This document shows, one piece after another, positions 47,632-59,010 of a stretch of 64,000 bases of DNA (positions are counted from its first letter, which is position 1; every line of letters begins with the position of its first letter). The notes under the pieces were generated by a model. That model ran no database searches and was not told the origin of the DNA. It saw nothing but the letters and a program-made list of their open reading frames with translations. The stretch is from Deinandra increscens subsp. villosa (lineage: Eukaryota; Streptophyta; Magnoliopsida; Asterales; Asteraceae): positions 99,128,124 to 99,192,123 of the forward strand of contig JBCNJP010000025.1 in assembly GCA_039602395.1 (NCBI GenBank). The letters are read 5' to 3'. Both the position numbers and the translations under genes were made by a program.

Positions 47632-47670
47632 ATGGTATATTCTTTGGTTAAGGCTTTTGCTCAAACATTC
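47632..47670 (-). promoter_or_regulatory. Conserved promoter block, gene C
   Basis: About 225-260 bases upstream of the ATG. It contains TTTGGTTAAGGCTTTTGCTC (47,644-47,663), identical to gene B and nearly identical to gene A, preceded by ATGGTATATTC. A TATA-like CTATAAGA on the minus strand lies near 47,517-47,524, between the block and the start codon. Confidence 0.65.
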
Positions 47671-47689
47671 TTTGTATAAAATTAAATCT

Positions 47690-48370
47690 GTCGATCTACA
47701 ATGATTACAAGAGTTTAAAAGGTAAGTAAAAACATGTAATTAAAGATTTATAAGTATCAAACCAAGGGTAACGTTAGTGTACGTACTTATGGATTTTTTC
47801 AGTTTAATTTAGACGGTTTAGAATTTTGTTTTTGTACTTTTAGTTTTTCTTGTGGACATTCGGACATAATTTTTCTTAAAAGCTGATCTTCATAATATTG
47901 AAAAATATATACTATTTTATAATAAAAAATAATATATTTTTTGACCAACTCAATTTTTAATAAACTTTATATCAAAATGTTAAATAAATATACAAAACTA
48001 TGTATTTATAGGTTTTGGAAAAGTAAAAATGACAACTTATTACAGAAAAATTAATTTATATGTCATAATAATTTTTTTTTGAAAATTAAAGGTAAAAGAA
48101 ATTCATATCTGTTACTATGATCAACTAGTGGATCGCCGGTAAACAAAAATAGTTTGAAAAATAACACCTACAAACTATTGTGAAATCTCAATTCGCAAAA
48201 CACCAAAAACTTCTGTTATTATTCACATGGAGGTTTATGGTTTCATCAGTCATCTTGTAGAAATTTAATTAGATAATCATACTAATATCAAGCCAAATAA
48301 ACCAACTCCCTCCCAACCTAGGGCACCATAAATGCAAAAACTTTGTTCATTGAGTTTGCACTTATAATGA
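47690..48370. other. Intergenic, nothing recognised
   Basis: AT-rich DNA without credible coding, RNA gene or repeat boundary. Confidence 0.5.
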
Positions 48371-48374
48371 CGTT

Positions 48375-48550
48375 TAAGCATGGTCATTTGGCCTAATAGT
48401 ATTGGTGATGAGGAGAAGACTCAGGACTGAAACGTTATGAGTTCAATCGTTGAGCCTGACATGTTTTCCTTCCGATCGCTTGCGGAGATGGTTTTCCTAA
48501 GAAATTTGCTCAACTGGTGTAAATATTTTTTAGTTGAACGTTAAAAAAAG
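48375..48550 (+). mobile_element. SINE-like element
   Basis: A-box-like TTGGCCTAATAGTATTGG, B-box-like GAGTTCAATCGTT, then a body with GATCGCTTGCGGAGATGG and CTCAACTGGTGTAAATA, shared with the element at 7,290-7,479. The tail is AAAAAAA. Confidence 0.45.
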
Positions 48551-48634
48551 ACATTTAAATTTATATACTATATGAAATGTCATGGTGCATTATGTACCCC
48601 TACAATTAATAGCATTTGGGCCAATGTACGTAGG

Positions 48635-49050
48635 ACTAGTTCCACTTGGTAGAGATGTTTTGTCTCTTAGTTGGAAGTTTAAGGTTCAAATCTTGACATT
48701 GAGAGTTTTATTGTAATAATTGAGGTAATCTAGAAGTAGTGTAATTTGTCGCTAAAAAAGTTAATAGCATATGAAACTTTTACTAACCATGCAAATATGT
48801 AAAAAATTATAAGAATGTAACAACATTAAATTTATGAAAGGTATAAAATATTATTAAAAATTCATGTTTTTAAACGTGTCCAACTAATCTATCTGTTATA
48901 GTATATTGATAAGAACTTGTAGTGTAGTGGTTATCATGTTTGTCTTAAACACTTTAGACTCTATTTCGATTATGTCATGTTCGTGACATATGTTATTTTT
49001 CTAATCATTGTTGACGGTCTTAATTGAGGTATATCAACTGATGTTTTTGT
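48635..49050 (+). mobile_element. Two SINE-like fragments
   Basis: 48,640-48,760 has TTCCACTTGGTAGAG and a B box AGGTTCAAATCTTG. 48,915-49,050 has TTGTAGTGTAGTGGTTATCA, a good tRNA-type A box, with a weak B box (TTTCGATTATG). Neither can fold as a full tRNA. 49,051-50,087 holds the upstream region of the PPR gene with no further recognised feature. Confidence 0.35.
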
Positions 49051-50087
49051 CCACGATAGTACCAAATATTAGTGTCAGTCGAGAGATGGTGAATCCTTGA
49101 TAGAGTTGAGCCGAAATATAAGAATTGAGAAAAACACCTATTATAAACAGAACCAATTGGGCGAGATCCGATGAGTATTCTCAGAGTTGTTCCTTAACAA
49201 CAGCCAATGACTAAGCTCGAGAACCACAAAACAACACCTAGAGTAAGTTGGACGATCGGACATGCAAAAGGTATCAACGTTTTAAGGTGTCACAGGAAGG
49301 AATGGGTCTTGTAACAATCATTCGCCATGAGAATCAGTTTGTGTATTTGAGATGGAGAAGAAGAAGTATAGAGTATAGAGAGTATGAGAATTTAGAAAGA
49401 GAAAGTATCTCAAATGTGTTTCTATTTATATATTTGAAGATTAGGGTTTTCACACAATGTGTGATGTCAAACACGTAACACGTGAGTGTGTGGATATTCT
49501 AGAAAGGGTCATGCTCCTTTCATGTTGGAATCCAATTTGTTAATAGATCATACCACTAACAACCAAACCTTCAAATTTTAAGTTTCCACTCAGATAATTA
49601 CAGGGGCTCTACTACGAATGCTCGATGTAAAAAGTAAGAAAAAATTTGGTGCTAAACAGATTGTTAAAAACGAGGGGCACCAAATATGTTAGGGCCCAAA
49701 AGATAGAAGCAATTTCTTTACAACTCAAATAACCGGTTCCAATCCCTTAACTGCTATCATGTGAGACTGTGAGAACAAGAGCAAGAGTTGGAGGCCACGG
49801 ACACCGATACAGTTCCCAAACGGTAACTTATAACTTCCACACATTCTTCTTCCAGATTGTTTGCCCTAATCTTCACTCTTAGTTTTCTTTTACTTCCTGT
49901 AAACGGGCTATATATATTAACATGTTGGCACTAGTCAGTTCGACTAAGGTTAAGACGTTTATACTTTATATGATCCATGAATTACTGATCTCTTATCAGT
50001 TTTACATCTGAAAAATGCTGAAATAGTAGGTGTGAGTCTGACATCGCAATATGTAGTAATTATCCGTAACTCCCAATCGAATGTGCA

Positions 50088-52172
50088 ATGATTAGGAAAT
50101 TCAAAGTTTCACAAACACCATTCCATGTCTCTTCTGTATTCTTACACAAGAAGGTTACGAGTTCTGTCAACCAAAGTACTCTTTCATACATTCCCATCAC
50201 ATGGGATCACCCCCAAAACCAGAAAGAGCATGAGACCCTTGTCTTTCCAAACAAATTCTCCTACCCAGATGTACGTTCTTGCACTAAGATGATTCAAGGT
50301 TATGTGAGGAACAATCGTCCGGATGACGCCTTGAAGCTGTTCGATGAAATGCCTGTTCGAGATGCAGTTATGTGGAATTCAATGATTAAAGGCTGTTTTG
50401 ATTGTGGGAAGCTGGAGATGGCTTTTAAGCTGTTTGATGAAATGCCTGAAAGAAATGTGGTTTCTTGGACAACAATGGTAAGTGGGTTGTTGATGCATGG
50501 GAGGACGGAGGTTGCTGAGAAGTTGTTTATGGAGATGCCATTGAAGGACGAGGCGGCCTGGAATTCGATGATTTATGGATATTTTGTTAATGGAAAAGTG
50601 GAAGAAGCTGTGAGATTGTTTCACAAGATGCCGAGTAGGAGTGTGATTTCTTGGACCTCAATGATTAGTGGACTTGATCAGACCGGAAATAGTGATGAAG
50701 CGTTATTTATTTTCAAGCAGATGTTGTTTTCTGGTGTTCGGCCTACTTCAATGACATTTTCATCTGTACTAACAGCTTGTGCAAATGTAAAAGATTTACA
50801 TTTAGGTCTCAAGATTCATGGCCATGTAGTGAAGCTTGGTTACCTCTCAGACACGTATATAACGGCTCCCTTAATTACATTCTATGCACATTGCAAGGAT
50901 ATTAATAGTTGTTGCAAAGTCTTTTATGAAAAGGCGCACATTTCTGTGGTAGTGTGGACTTCTCTCTTATCTGGATACAATTTAAATTGCAAACATGAGA
51001 CTGCATTAAAAATATTTTCTGATATGTTTAGATCCAATGTTCTTCCTAATCAATCTTCATTTACCACTGCCTTAAATTCATGTTGTGAATTGGAGGCTTT
51101 GGATAGAGGGAAAGAAATTAATGGAGCAGCCGTCAAAATAGGACTTGAAACCGATGTTTTTGTAGGTAACTCCCTAATTGTATTGTATACCAAATGTGGG
51201 AATATAAAAGATGGGTTGTCCATATTCAAAGTAATAGCTGAAAAGAACATTGTTTCATGGAATTCAATGGTTGTTGGGTGTGCTCAACACGGTTATGGAA
51301 AGTGGGCTTTAGTCCTTTTCAACCAAATGATACGCTACAAGGTTCCCCTTGATGATATAACCTTTACCGGGCTACTATCTGCATGTAGTCGTTCCGGGAT
51401 GTTAAACAAAGCAAGATGCATTTTTTATTTCTTATTAAATCATAAATCTGTGAAAGTGAATCTTGAGCACTATGCATGCATGGTTGATATTTTGGGGCGT
51501 AGTGGAAAGTTGAATGAAGCTGTAGAGTTGGTTAAAAACATGCCAATGGAACCAAATACATATATTTTGCTAGCTTTGCTGAGTGCGTGTAAGATGCATT
51601 CAAATTTAAAATTGGCTGAAACAGCTGCGGAAGCCATTTTCAACATAGATCCAAATTGCAGTGCTGCTTATACACTCTTATCTAATCTATATGCTTTTGC
51701 TGGTAGATGGAATGATGTTTCAAGAATTCGTGGGGTGATGAAAAACAAAGGGATTGTTAAAGAACCGGGACTCAGTTGGGTCAATTTGAAGGGATCAAGG
51801 CATGAATTTCTTTCTGGGGATAAATCTCACCCTATGACAACTGAAATATATGAAAAACTTGAGTGGATAGGAGAAAAACTGAAGGAATTTGGTTATATTC
51901 CTGATCAAATGTTTGCTTTACATGATGTTGAAGATGAACAAAAGGAAACAGTACTATTGTATCATAGTGAGAGGCTTGCTATTTGTTTTGCATTAATTTG
52001 CAGTGCTGAAGGGAGTACTATAACAGTGATGAAGAATCTTCGTGTATGTGGAGATTGTCATTCTGTTATTAAACTTATAGCGAAAATTGTTGAGCGTGAG
52101 ATTGTTGTAAGAGATTGTAGCCGGTTTCACCACTTTAAAGATGGATTTTGTTCTTGTGGTGATTATTGGTAA
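50088..52172 (+). CDS. PPR protein, PLS class with E and DYW domains, intronless
   Basis: 694 residues in one exon, as is usual for this family. The N-terminus (about 1-55) is rich in K, R, S and T with few acidic residues, and suggests mitochondrial or plastid targeting. From about 60 onward there are repeated PPR units of P, L and S type (for example DALKLFDEMPVRD, AFKLFDEMPERNVVSWTTMV, EEAVRLFHKMPSRSVISWTS). The E region precedes a DYW deaminase-like domain whose zinc and catalytic motifs are intact: HSE (626-628) and C654..C657 of CGDC. The protein ends CSCGDYW. Such proteins bind organelle RNA and direct C-to-U editing. From memory the text resembles Arabidopsis At5g46460, but this was not checked. 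The target site is unknown. Confidence 0.95.
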   Translation: MIRKFKVSQTPFHVSSVFLHKKVTSSVNQSTLSYIPITWDHPQNQKEHETLVFPNKFSYPDVRSCTKMIQGYVRNNRPDDALKLFDEMPVRDAVMWNSMIKGCFDCGKLEMAFKLFDEMPERNVVSWTTMVSGLLMHGRTEVAEKLFMEMPLKDEAAWNSMIYGYFVNGKVEEAVRLFHKMPSRSVISWTSMISGLDQTGNSDEALFIFKQMLFSGVRPTSMTFSSVLTACANVKDLHLGLKIHGHVVKLGYLSDTYITAPLITFYAHCKDINSCCKVFYEKAHISVVVWTSLLSGYNLNCKHETALKIFSDMFRSNVLPNQSSFTTALNSCCELEALDRGKEINGAAVKIGLETDVFVGNSLIVLYTKCGNIKDGLSIFKVIAEKNIVSWNSMVVGCAQHGYGKWALVLFNQMIRYKVPLDDITFTGLLSACSRSGMLNKARCIFYFLLNHKSVKVNLEHYACMVDILGRSGKLNEAVELVKNMPMEPNTYILLALLSACKMHSNLKLAETAAEAIFNIDPNCSAAYTLLSNLYAFAGRWNDVSRIRGVMKNKGIVKEPGLSWVNLKGSRHEFLSGDKSHPMTTEIYEKLEWIGEKLKEFGYIPDQMFALHDVEDEQKETVLLYHSERLAICFALICSAEGSTITVMKNLRVCGDCHSVIKLIAKIVEREIVVRDCSRFHHFKDGFCSCGDYW

Positions 52173-53494
52173 TATCAGTTCATGTAGCTTAGCAAGATTT
52201 AGTGTGATGAAATCTTGAGTTCTGCAGTGTGATGGTTACCACTCAGCAGCTGTTGGTGATTCAGAATATCTTATAATTTCTCCCTTGTGAGTTGTGATCT
52301 TCATGTAAGATGTTTAATTATTCTTTAGTATTCCGAACAGGGTTTACTTTACTTTTCAGAAAATATATGGTATAGAGTTAGTAGTAGACTAGTAGGGTTT
52401 ACTTTGCTTTTTCTGCATCTCAGCCCGTGTATTATAACCTTATCTATGTATTCTCCTTTCAGTCAATGGAATGGATTTGACTTACAATCCTTATTTCACA
52501 TGATCAAGATACATCAGGAGTCAAGATCCTTATGCAGTTCATGATTTTGGAGTTAAATATCATAGAGAATGAGAGGGAATATTTGTATGTATATGTTATA
52601 GGAAAAGATACAATGGTTATGAGAATTTGTATCTTTTAAAAGGGTGCAAGTCTCTACTTAATTATCAGAATTTGTATCTTTTTATTGTGTTCTAAAAATA
52701 CTGTTTCCGCAATCTGTGACCTTCAAGAAAGTGAGTAATTGTAGAAATTTAGCCCCATTAATGTTCAATTATAATATTCCAATAATCCTGAATTTCTTCA
52801 TAAGCTGTTCCTTCAAAATGGACAGACTGGCAAATAATTTGATAAAATTATGTATCAAGAAAATCATTAAAACAGGTAAATATACATACCATACATACAC
52901 ACACATATGCATGTATAATTTTTTGTTTTTTGTGAATATATCAGATCTTGAAGCTTGTCGCTTGAGGATACACAAAACTTTATTCTTAATGGCATATTAC
53001 GTGCACAAAGCTGTTTTAGAGGTCACAAAGCTCTTCATTTGCAGATGGAGATTTCAGACTTTAAGCATGCATTTTTATTGATCTATTCCAAAATTTGATT
53101 ATATATCAACAAATGGTAATCTGGTGATTACATTTTCACTATTTTATGCAGTTCTTGGGTAAAAAGATACGAAGGAGCAGCTGTGCCTATACAAAAGCGG
53201 ATTAAGGTAAGAATCAAGGAAAAGTTCAAAAAACTGTGATACAAGCAGGTAATTTTTATTTAGTTTTTTATTTTTATTTTTTATAAATATGCTGCTTCGT
53301 AAGAACTAAAAAAAATAGAGGTAACAAATGTGCGTCGAGCAAGATATAAGTGATTGCTCCGGTCAAGGTTCATGTCCATCTATTCAACTTACAGTCATTA
53401 GCAACAACATAAGAACTTAGTTGACCGACATATTGTAAAATGAAAAACCCCATTATTCAGGGTTGGCAATTGCAGAAACACACCAAAGAGTTTG
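52173..53494 (+). other. 3' flank of the PPR gene, nothing further recognised
   Basis: AT-rich DNA. 52,716-53,081 has a 121-residue frame with no recognised domain. 53,152-53,206 is a short stretch bounded by splice-like signals, but no reading frame of interest continues. Confidence 0.4.
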
Positions 53495-53760
53495 TAGCCT
53501 AGCGGTATTAAGGTGCGTAGAAAACAGGGTTAGGAAAGCTGTACCTCCCCAAGTGGTTGAGGTTTCAAGACCTCAAGTCCTATGGTGGACAAAAGGTGTA
53601 GATTTAGGAGTAGCATTAGAGGGTGTGTGACGAAGCGAGGGTCTCTCTGGGAGCAGCCCTTTTATCCTTTGGGGTAGAGGTAAGGTGTGCCTTCATCCCA
53701 CCCTCTGTTCATCAGAGGGTGTGTGAGTTAGCCTTTCTAAAAAAGTTACACTGTTGCAGA
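53495..53760 (+). mobile_element. SINE, tRNA-derived, Au-like body
   Basis: A box TTGTAGCCTAGCGGTA (about 53,491-53,506) and B box GAGGTTTCAAGACCTC are followed by GGTCTCTCTGGGAGCAGCCC and GGGGTAGAGGTAAGGTGTG, a body style I associate with Au-type plant SINEs, and a downstream A-rich tail. The frame at 53,623-53,862 is a by-product. Confidence 0.5.
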
Positions 53761-54490
53761 AAAAATATAAAAAAGAAAAAACACAAAAAAGGCATTGGTT
53801 CTGATAACTTGGTAGAAATCCTAATGAAGGCCTTGGTGGTAATTAACATTAGTCGGCCTTGAGTATGAAGTTTCTAGAACTTGATTTTTAAAGAAGCTGG
53901 CATGGTGTGAAAGTCTTGACTACTTTTGATTAGGGTTTATTAAAATAAGAACTGTTCTAATAATTTTTTAGGGAACTGTTTAGTATACAACAAAACACTA
54001 CTAAAATATTGACCCATTAACATAATCGTGACCCTAAGTGACCCTAAGAAGTCTGGGCATCAAAAGGGACGACTTCAAACGCTTGTTTGCAGTGGAACTA
54101 GCCAAAACGGATAGAATGCCGAGATCACAGTTAATGTTGTTTAATGAAATATTAAGTTGAAGTTGTCATATCAGTTAAGCTATAGACTATCTAAGTATCT
54201 ATCAGAAAGTATGTTTTCTTTTCATTCCAACCACCATATTTGTTGATATAATTAGATCATGTTGACTCTTTATGACTTATGATATCACATTCTTAGTGGA
54301 CCTTACTAGTCACTACCTTAGGGTTTGTGTTAAGAATGTCATTTAAAAGATTTAACTTTCCAAAGCACACAAAGGGTGCTCTTTTTCCAACCGTCCAATA
54401 TGCAATCCTTGTTGAAAAACATCAGTTTGGGACAGATCAGAAGTTCAAAACATGATTTCTCATTCCATAGTGTAAGTGGTGGGTGAGTTT
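53761..54490. other. Intergenic, nothing recognised
   Basis: No credible gene, RNA or repeat boundary. Confidence 0.45.
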
Positions 54491-54890
54491 GATATGATGA
54501 TTAGTACAAGATAAGGATCATTGAGGTGGATGTTGCTAACTTGCACCATGACCACATAATTGCTCAGAGTGGCTAATGACTTGGTTTATATTTGATTTGG
54601 CCCCATGGTTATCATTCCCAGAAATGAGATTCTATTAACTTTTTAATGTCAGTCAACCAATTAGGGGTGTAAATGAGCTCGAGGAGCTTGATATGATCAT
54701 TAGTACAAGATAAGGATCATTGAGGTGGATGTTGCTAACTTGCACCATGATCACATAATTGTGCAGAGTGGCTAATGACTTGGTTTATATTTGATTTGAC
54801 CCCATTGTTTCCATTCCCAGAATTGAGATTATATTAGCTTTTTAATGTCGATCAACCAACTAGGGGTTAAACGATTTCGAAGAGCTTAGC
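54491..54890. repeat. Tandem duplication, 199-bp unit x 2
   Basis: Units at 54,491-54,689 and 54,690 to about 54,890 share GATATGAT.ATTAGTACAAG, GATGTTGCTAACTTGCACCA and TGGCTAATGACTTGGTTTAT with few differences. Not coding. The junction contains a GAGCTCGAGGAGCTT motif. Confidence 0.75.
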
Positions 54891-55130
54891 TTGTTTAACT
54901 TGAGGGAGTTTGAGCTCAAGATTGGCTCGTTTCGAGCTTTATGGCTAAAGTACTAGCTTTAGTTTTACAAGTTTGATTTCAGCTCAAACTCAACTTGCTT
55001 ATTATCTATTTTATTAATAATTTTTTTATGTATAATCATAATTATATGTATTAATACATTATATTTTATCATAATTATATATATAATAATATTTGTAATA
55101 CATATTGTATTTATATAAATAATAGCTTTG

Positions 55131-55450
55131 TTTAGGCTCGCATGCCTAGGCCATTGGTGGGCTCGGTCATGAGGAGGACACTAAGGAGGAGGGCTGAAAA
55201 TTTTAGGCCCGTATCCTGTTTCTTTTCCACGAAGTTACTAACACTAATTCTCAACTGTATATACCCTGCTTTGTAATTGTAATCTTTGTACTGTGACCTA
55301 ATAAGAAAAACCCTAGTTGCAGCCCGTGGACGTAGATCACACCCCGAACGAACCACATTATATTGTCGTGTTTTCCTTTCTTCTTTCTATTTTCTATTTT
55401 CTATTTTCTACATGACAATCGTTTGTGCATGTGTTGTAGATTCGTTTCCG
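55131..55450 (+). mobile_element. LTR-retroelement fragment (R/U5-like)
   Basis: TGTATATACCCTGC, TGACCTAATAAGAAA and CAGCCCGTGGACGTAGATCA followed by CCGAACGAACCAC resemble the 3' part of copia-type LTRs that I recall from plants, including a possible polyadenylation region. No partner LTR or primer site was found. 55,451-56,364 holds nothing recognised. Confidence 0.35.
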
Positions 55451-56364
55451 TGTGCCGCTTGAATTCTGAACATATGAATCTTGTGCTTGTTTATTAAATG
55501 AGCTCCATCTTAGGGTCGACCTCGTTTAAGGGCCTGTTTGATTTCTTCTGACCCGGTCTGGCCAATGTTGATGGTTAGTGGTGGTCAGCTTGTTTGTTTT
55601 CCTCGTTTAACCTCCTGACTCGGTCCAAACTCCAAACTACTGACCCATGCCCATTTTTTTGCTGACCCAGTCATCTTTTCTAAACCTTCTGATTGAGTCA
55701 TCCATTCCAAAAGAACAATAAATAAACAGGGCCTAAGCTTGGCTTGAGTTGAGCTTTTAGCAAGGTGATCTCGAGTGGTACATCTACAACCAACTATATT
55801 GTTATTGTGAGTTTGTGTCTAAGAATTCTTGAATTTTGGTATGTGTAAATGATGTACTATGATATTTTGGTATATCATTATGGAAACCCTTGCAGTCTCT
55901 TCCAAGTGATTATGATATAGGATAAATAATGTTATTTTCAAGCTAAAAGATATAGGAGATGTCATACTGTCCACTACATTATGTATGGTGATATCAAACT
56001 AACTGTGCTCCTTTAGGAGAAAAGGAAGAAAAGATAACTTGAGAGATACGTGCCAAGTGGATAGCGGAAAGTACTCTTTTGTCATGTAATATAACTTCGT
56101 GACGTCTTATTAGTGGCATACACTTCAAATATAGTGATTCATCATCATTCATGTAACACAAATATGGTTGATCAGAGAGTCTCCAAACCTACTGATTTTT
56201 CAAAACAAATGTGACAGTTATGAAGTCAAAGAACAACTTATTTTACACTTAAAAGAAGGCGGGAAGGCATAATATTTTTTTTCGTGAACTTGAGTATGGT
56301 GTTTTAAGTGTGGTTTATGAGCTCATAGGTACACTGCCTTCCACCAATGTAAGTGCATTCTTGA

Positions 56365-56580
56365 CTAGACAGGTATGATAAACCTACTCACATTTACATT
56401 TACATTCCGTAAAATAGCTTGTTTTACACATTCCTGCAACTCTAAAGAGTATGAACTCATATCTGCTTTCAGGGTCACATTTGCATAATGTAGGCAGGCA
56501 TCCATCTGGTCCCACTGTTTTGGTTTCACTTTAAAGTCAGTCCTCCTGCATATGATTTCTTGGACTAGATCAGATGCCAC
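56365..56580 (-). CDS. Exon-like frame, unidentified (gene fragment?)
   Basis: The minus strand is open for 71 residues, with a soluble, protein-like composition (DLVQEIICRRTDFKVKPKQW; LELQECVKQAILRN). A good donor AAT|GTGAGT lies near 56,389 and a weak acceptor AAATAG near 56,580, so it could be an internal exon of about 190 bases. No flanking exons were found within several kilobases, and I do not recognise the family. It may be a relic of a gene moved by a transposon. Confidence 0.25.
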   Translation of the reverse strand: MASDLVQEIICRRTDFKVKPKQWDQMDACLHYANVTLKADMSSYSLELQECVKQAILRNVNVNVSRFIIPV

Positions 56581-57284
56581 TATTTTTCTTGTAATTCAAC
56601 CGGGCTTTGCATTATAAGATTGAGTTCATGCACATGCTAAGGTAGATATGATGCGGGTGGGGGTCAAATTATACGCGTATGGTTTGGTGCACATGCACAG
56701 AAGATTAGACATCATGGCACCTTTAGCTGCACATGTGATGTTATGTCAAAATCTTAATCAACTACTTGTTGTCTCTATACATACATTATGTTCTAATGCT
56801 CACATGTACATGAGGATTTACATTATTGAGATTTGATAGTCCTATAGAGATGAGATGGGACCCTTGGGGGATTGCTTTCCAGTTTCAAGATTGTGTCCAG
56901 AAACTCATTGAAGCCCCATCATTGGTTTTTCTTAAATGGATCTAGTTAGTGGTGAAAAGCTTATATTGGTGAAAAGCTTTTATAATTAGTGGTGCAAAAG
57001 CTTAAGAGGAAAGATTTTATTTTAAATTTGGAGCAAGATTCCCTTTTCATAATTAGTGGTGAAAAGGTTATACTGGCAATAACTTTCTGACTGACCCACA
57101 TCTAATCTATCAAGAAATTGGAAATTTTGGTCAAAAAGTCTATCATTTGGTTGATATATGTTTAAGAGTGACTACTATTCATGGATCATTTGGCATGATT
57201 TATATCTCAGGCCAGATTATGTGGCCAAATGTCCTTTATACCATTACACATTAGGGCATGTTCTTTTATGTGTTATGTATTGTG
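56581..57284. other. Intergenic, nothing recognised
   Basis: Contains repeated ATTAGTGGTGAAAAG motifs (56,945-57,068). No credible gene. Confidence 0.45.
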
Positions 57285-57445
57285 CGGTATCCAAAGATAT
57301 TAAAAGTGGGAGGCCTTGGGTTCAAGTCTCACATGTAATAAAAAACGGAGGTTTCACGTTGGGTCAGGGTTTTTTTTCACCTATGATGAGTTTTCTCTTT
57401 ATGGGAAATGGAGATAATCAGATGGTGTCCGGGGCCCTTCAATGA
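57285..57445 (+). mobile_element. SINE-like element
   Basis: B box GGGTTCAAGTCTCAC (about 57,318-57,332) with a body containing GGAGGTTTCACGTTGGGTCA. The A-box region is weak. 57,446-58,205 holds nothing recognised. Confidence 0.4.
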
Positions 57446-58205
57446 TCTAAATTTATCGGTAAAGAAAACATGTTTCTTAGTGATACCAGTTTATTGAACA
57501 TTGTTAAGAGTGACACCATTATTGCTTTTCAATGAGACATTTGTTTCATCTCTTTCTTGATTTATGTACTATTTTTGTTTGTTCTGAAACATCAAATTAA
57601 GAATAACTGCTGTTATATGATTCTTTGTTACAAGGAAAAAAAAACAATATTTTCTATAAATATTTAACAAAGTTTACACGGAATCATATCTCAACACTCG
57701 TAGTTTAACAAATTTTCATTGTAATTAAAGAAATGGAGTCACTTGGGCTACCTGGACCTGGTCATAAAAGTCAAAGATGATTTAAAGACCATGCAGGTTA
57801 GGAGTATTTTAAAGGACCCAAAATGAAGTTTGCCGTTAAATAAATAGAGAAAAAGAGAAAAATCTTGAACATTTATTGAATTTATTCCCACAAATCCATT
57901 ATACAGGCTTTAAAGGAATATTCCTAGTGCGAAACTAATCAAATATTACTTTTTTCCCCATGTCAATGGACCATCTAATCATCAATGCCATAAATTCTCC
58001 ATTGGTGGTGGATTTGGAGTTTGCAACAAAATACTACATTTTTTTTCTTGAAAAAAGCAAGGTTACATTCTTGGTTTAAACATGTTTCTTATAATCAAGA
58101 AATTATAATAGGCAATGTAAGGTATATGTAATAGTTGATGAATGTGAGTCAAAATTTGTTTTAAGTAGTTTCTAACGTGATAGTGAGTATGTCAACACAG
58201 TCGCA

Positions 58206-58517
58206 CAGGGCGTCTCCAAAATTTCGGGTGTCCTGGGTGAGTTTAAAAATATGTCTATATAATTTTTTTAAAAAATAAATTGACGATAATTTTTATGAAA
58301 ATGTGTCACATCTCTTATGATTTATTGAACTTAATGGACTTGTGATTTTTTACGTAATTGCTCATTTAATTACTTTAAATATGATTTCGAACTTAAAAAA
58401 TCAAAATAAATCTTAAAGTACATATGATATGTAATGAAGAATTTTATTTTCTTATGTCCCTTTAAAACATATGCTATGTGTGGTCGTCCACCTTGCAGAC
58501 TCTTAAAGACACCCCTG
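58206..58517. mobile_element. hAT-like MITE, eroded
   Basis: The ends are CAGGGCGTCTCCAAA and the complement of CAGGGGTGTCTTTAA, bounding AT-rich DNA. The flanking 8 bases do not match, so the target duplication is lost or the ends are misplaced. Confidence 0.4.
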
Positions 58518-58829
58518 TATTGACATTAAAGATGTTTTGCTGATATATATTTAATATAAATTTAGTTTCAAATACTTACTTATTAGAACATAAATACTCA
58601 TTTTATTTTTTAAACATTAAAAAATAATCTTAATAATAATTATGCTATTAACATTATTAAGATGATAAGAATAGTGACCGTACGTCTTTGGTCCACGTGA
58701 CAGTCTTAGGTGGTTGTTACGTGACAACTTAATATATATATTTTTTGTTTTCATCATATCCAAGTGCAAACCTTGGCATTGCTGTAGAATTGGTGAAATT
58801 AAAAAATAAAAAAAAACTGTCGTTCAAAA

Positions 58830-59010
58830 AAAAATATTTAGCATAAAAGTTGGTGTTGTAATGAGTACAGTCGTGTGTAAGATAACATTTAGATCCTAGG
58901 CTCGATAATTTGAGCGTTTGTCTTAAAATCTTAACGTAGTTATACAATGTTTTTTGAATTTTCATTTGTTTATGGTGCGCTATATAAATGCAATTATTTT
59001 GTGTATTAAT
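58830..59010. repeat. Copy of the left-edge repeat family
   Basis: GTTGGTGTTGTAATGAGTAC, AGTCGTGT and GCTCGATAATTTGAGCGTTTG parallel 465-550. The 121-residue minus frame across it (58,729-59,094) is probably a by-product. From 59,011 to 60,355 no gene is recognised; the 63-residue frame at 60,083-60,274 has no known domain. Confidence 0.4.

Noticed and set aside
49490..49515. CACGTAACACGTG as an ABA-type G-box for the PPR gene
   Set aside because: It is about 600 bases upstream of a constitutive-type gene with no supporting elements, so chance occurrence is likely.
7341..57332. B-box motifs (near 7,341, 15,774, 48,690, 53,560 and 57,318) as possible tRNA genes
   Set aside because: None can be folded with an acceptor stem and anticodon arm; bodies and A-rich tails fit SINEs.
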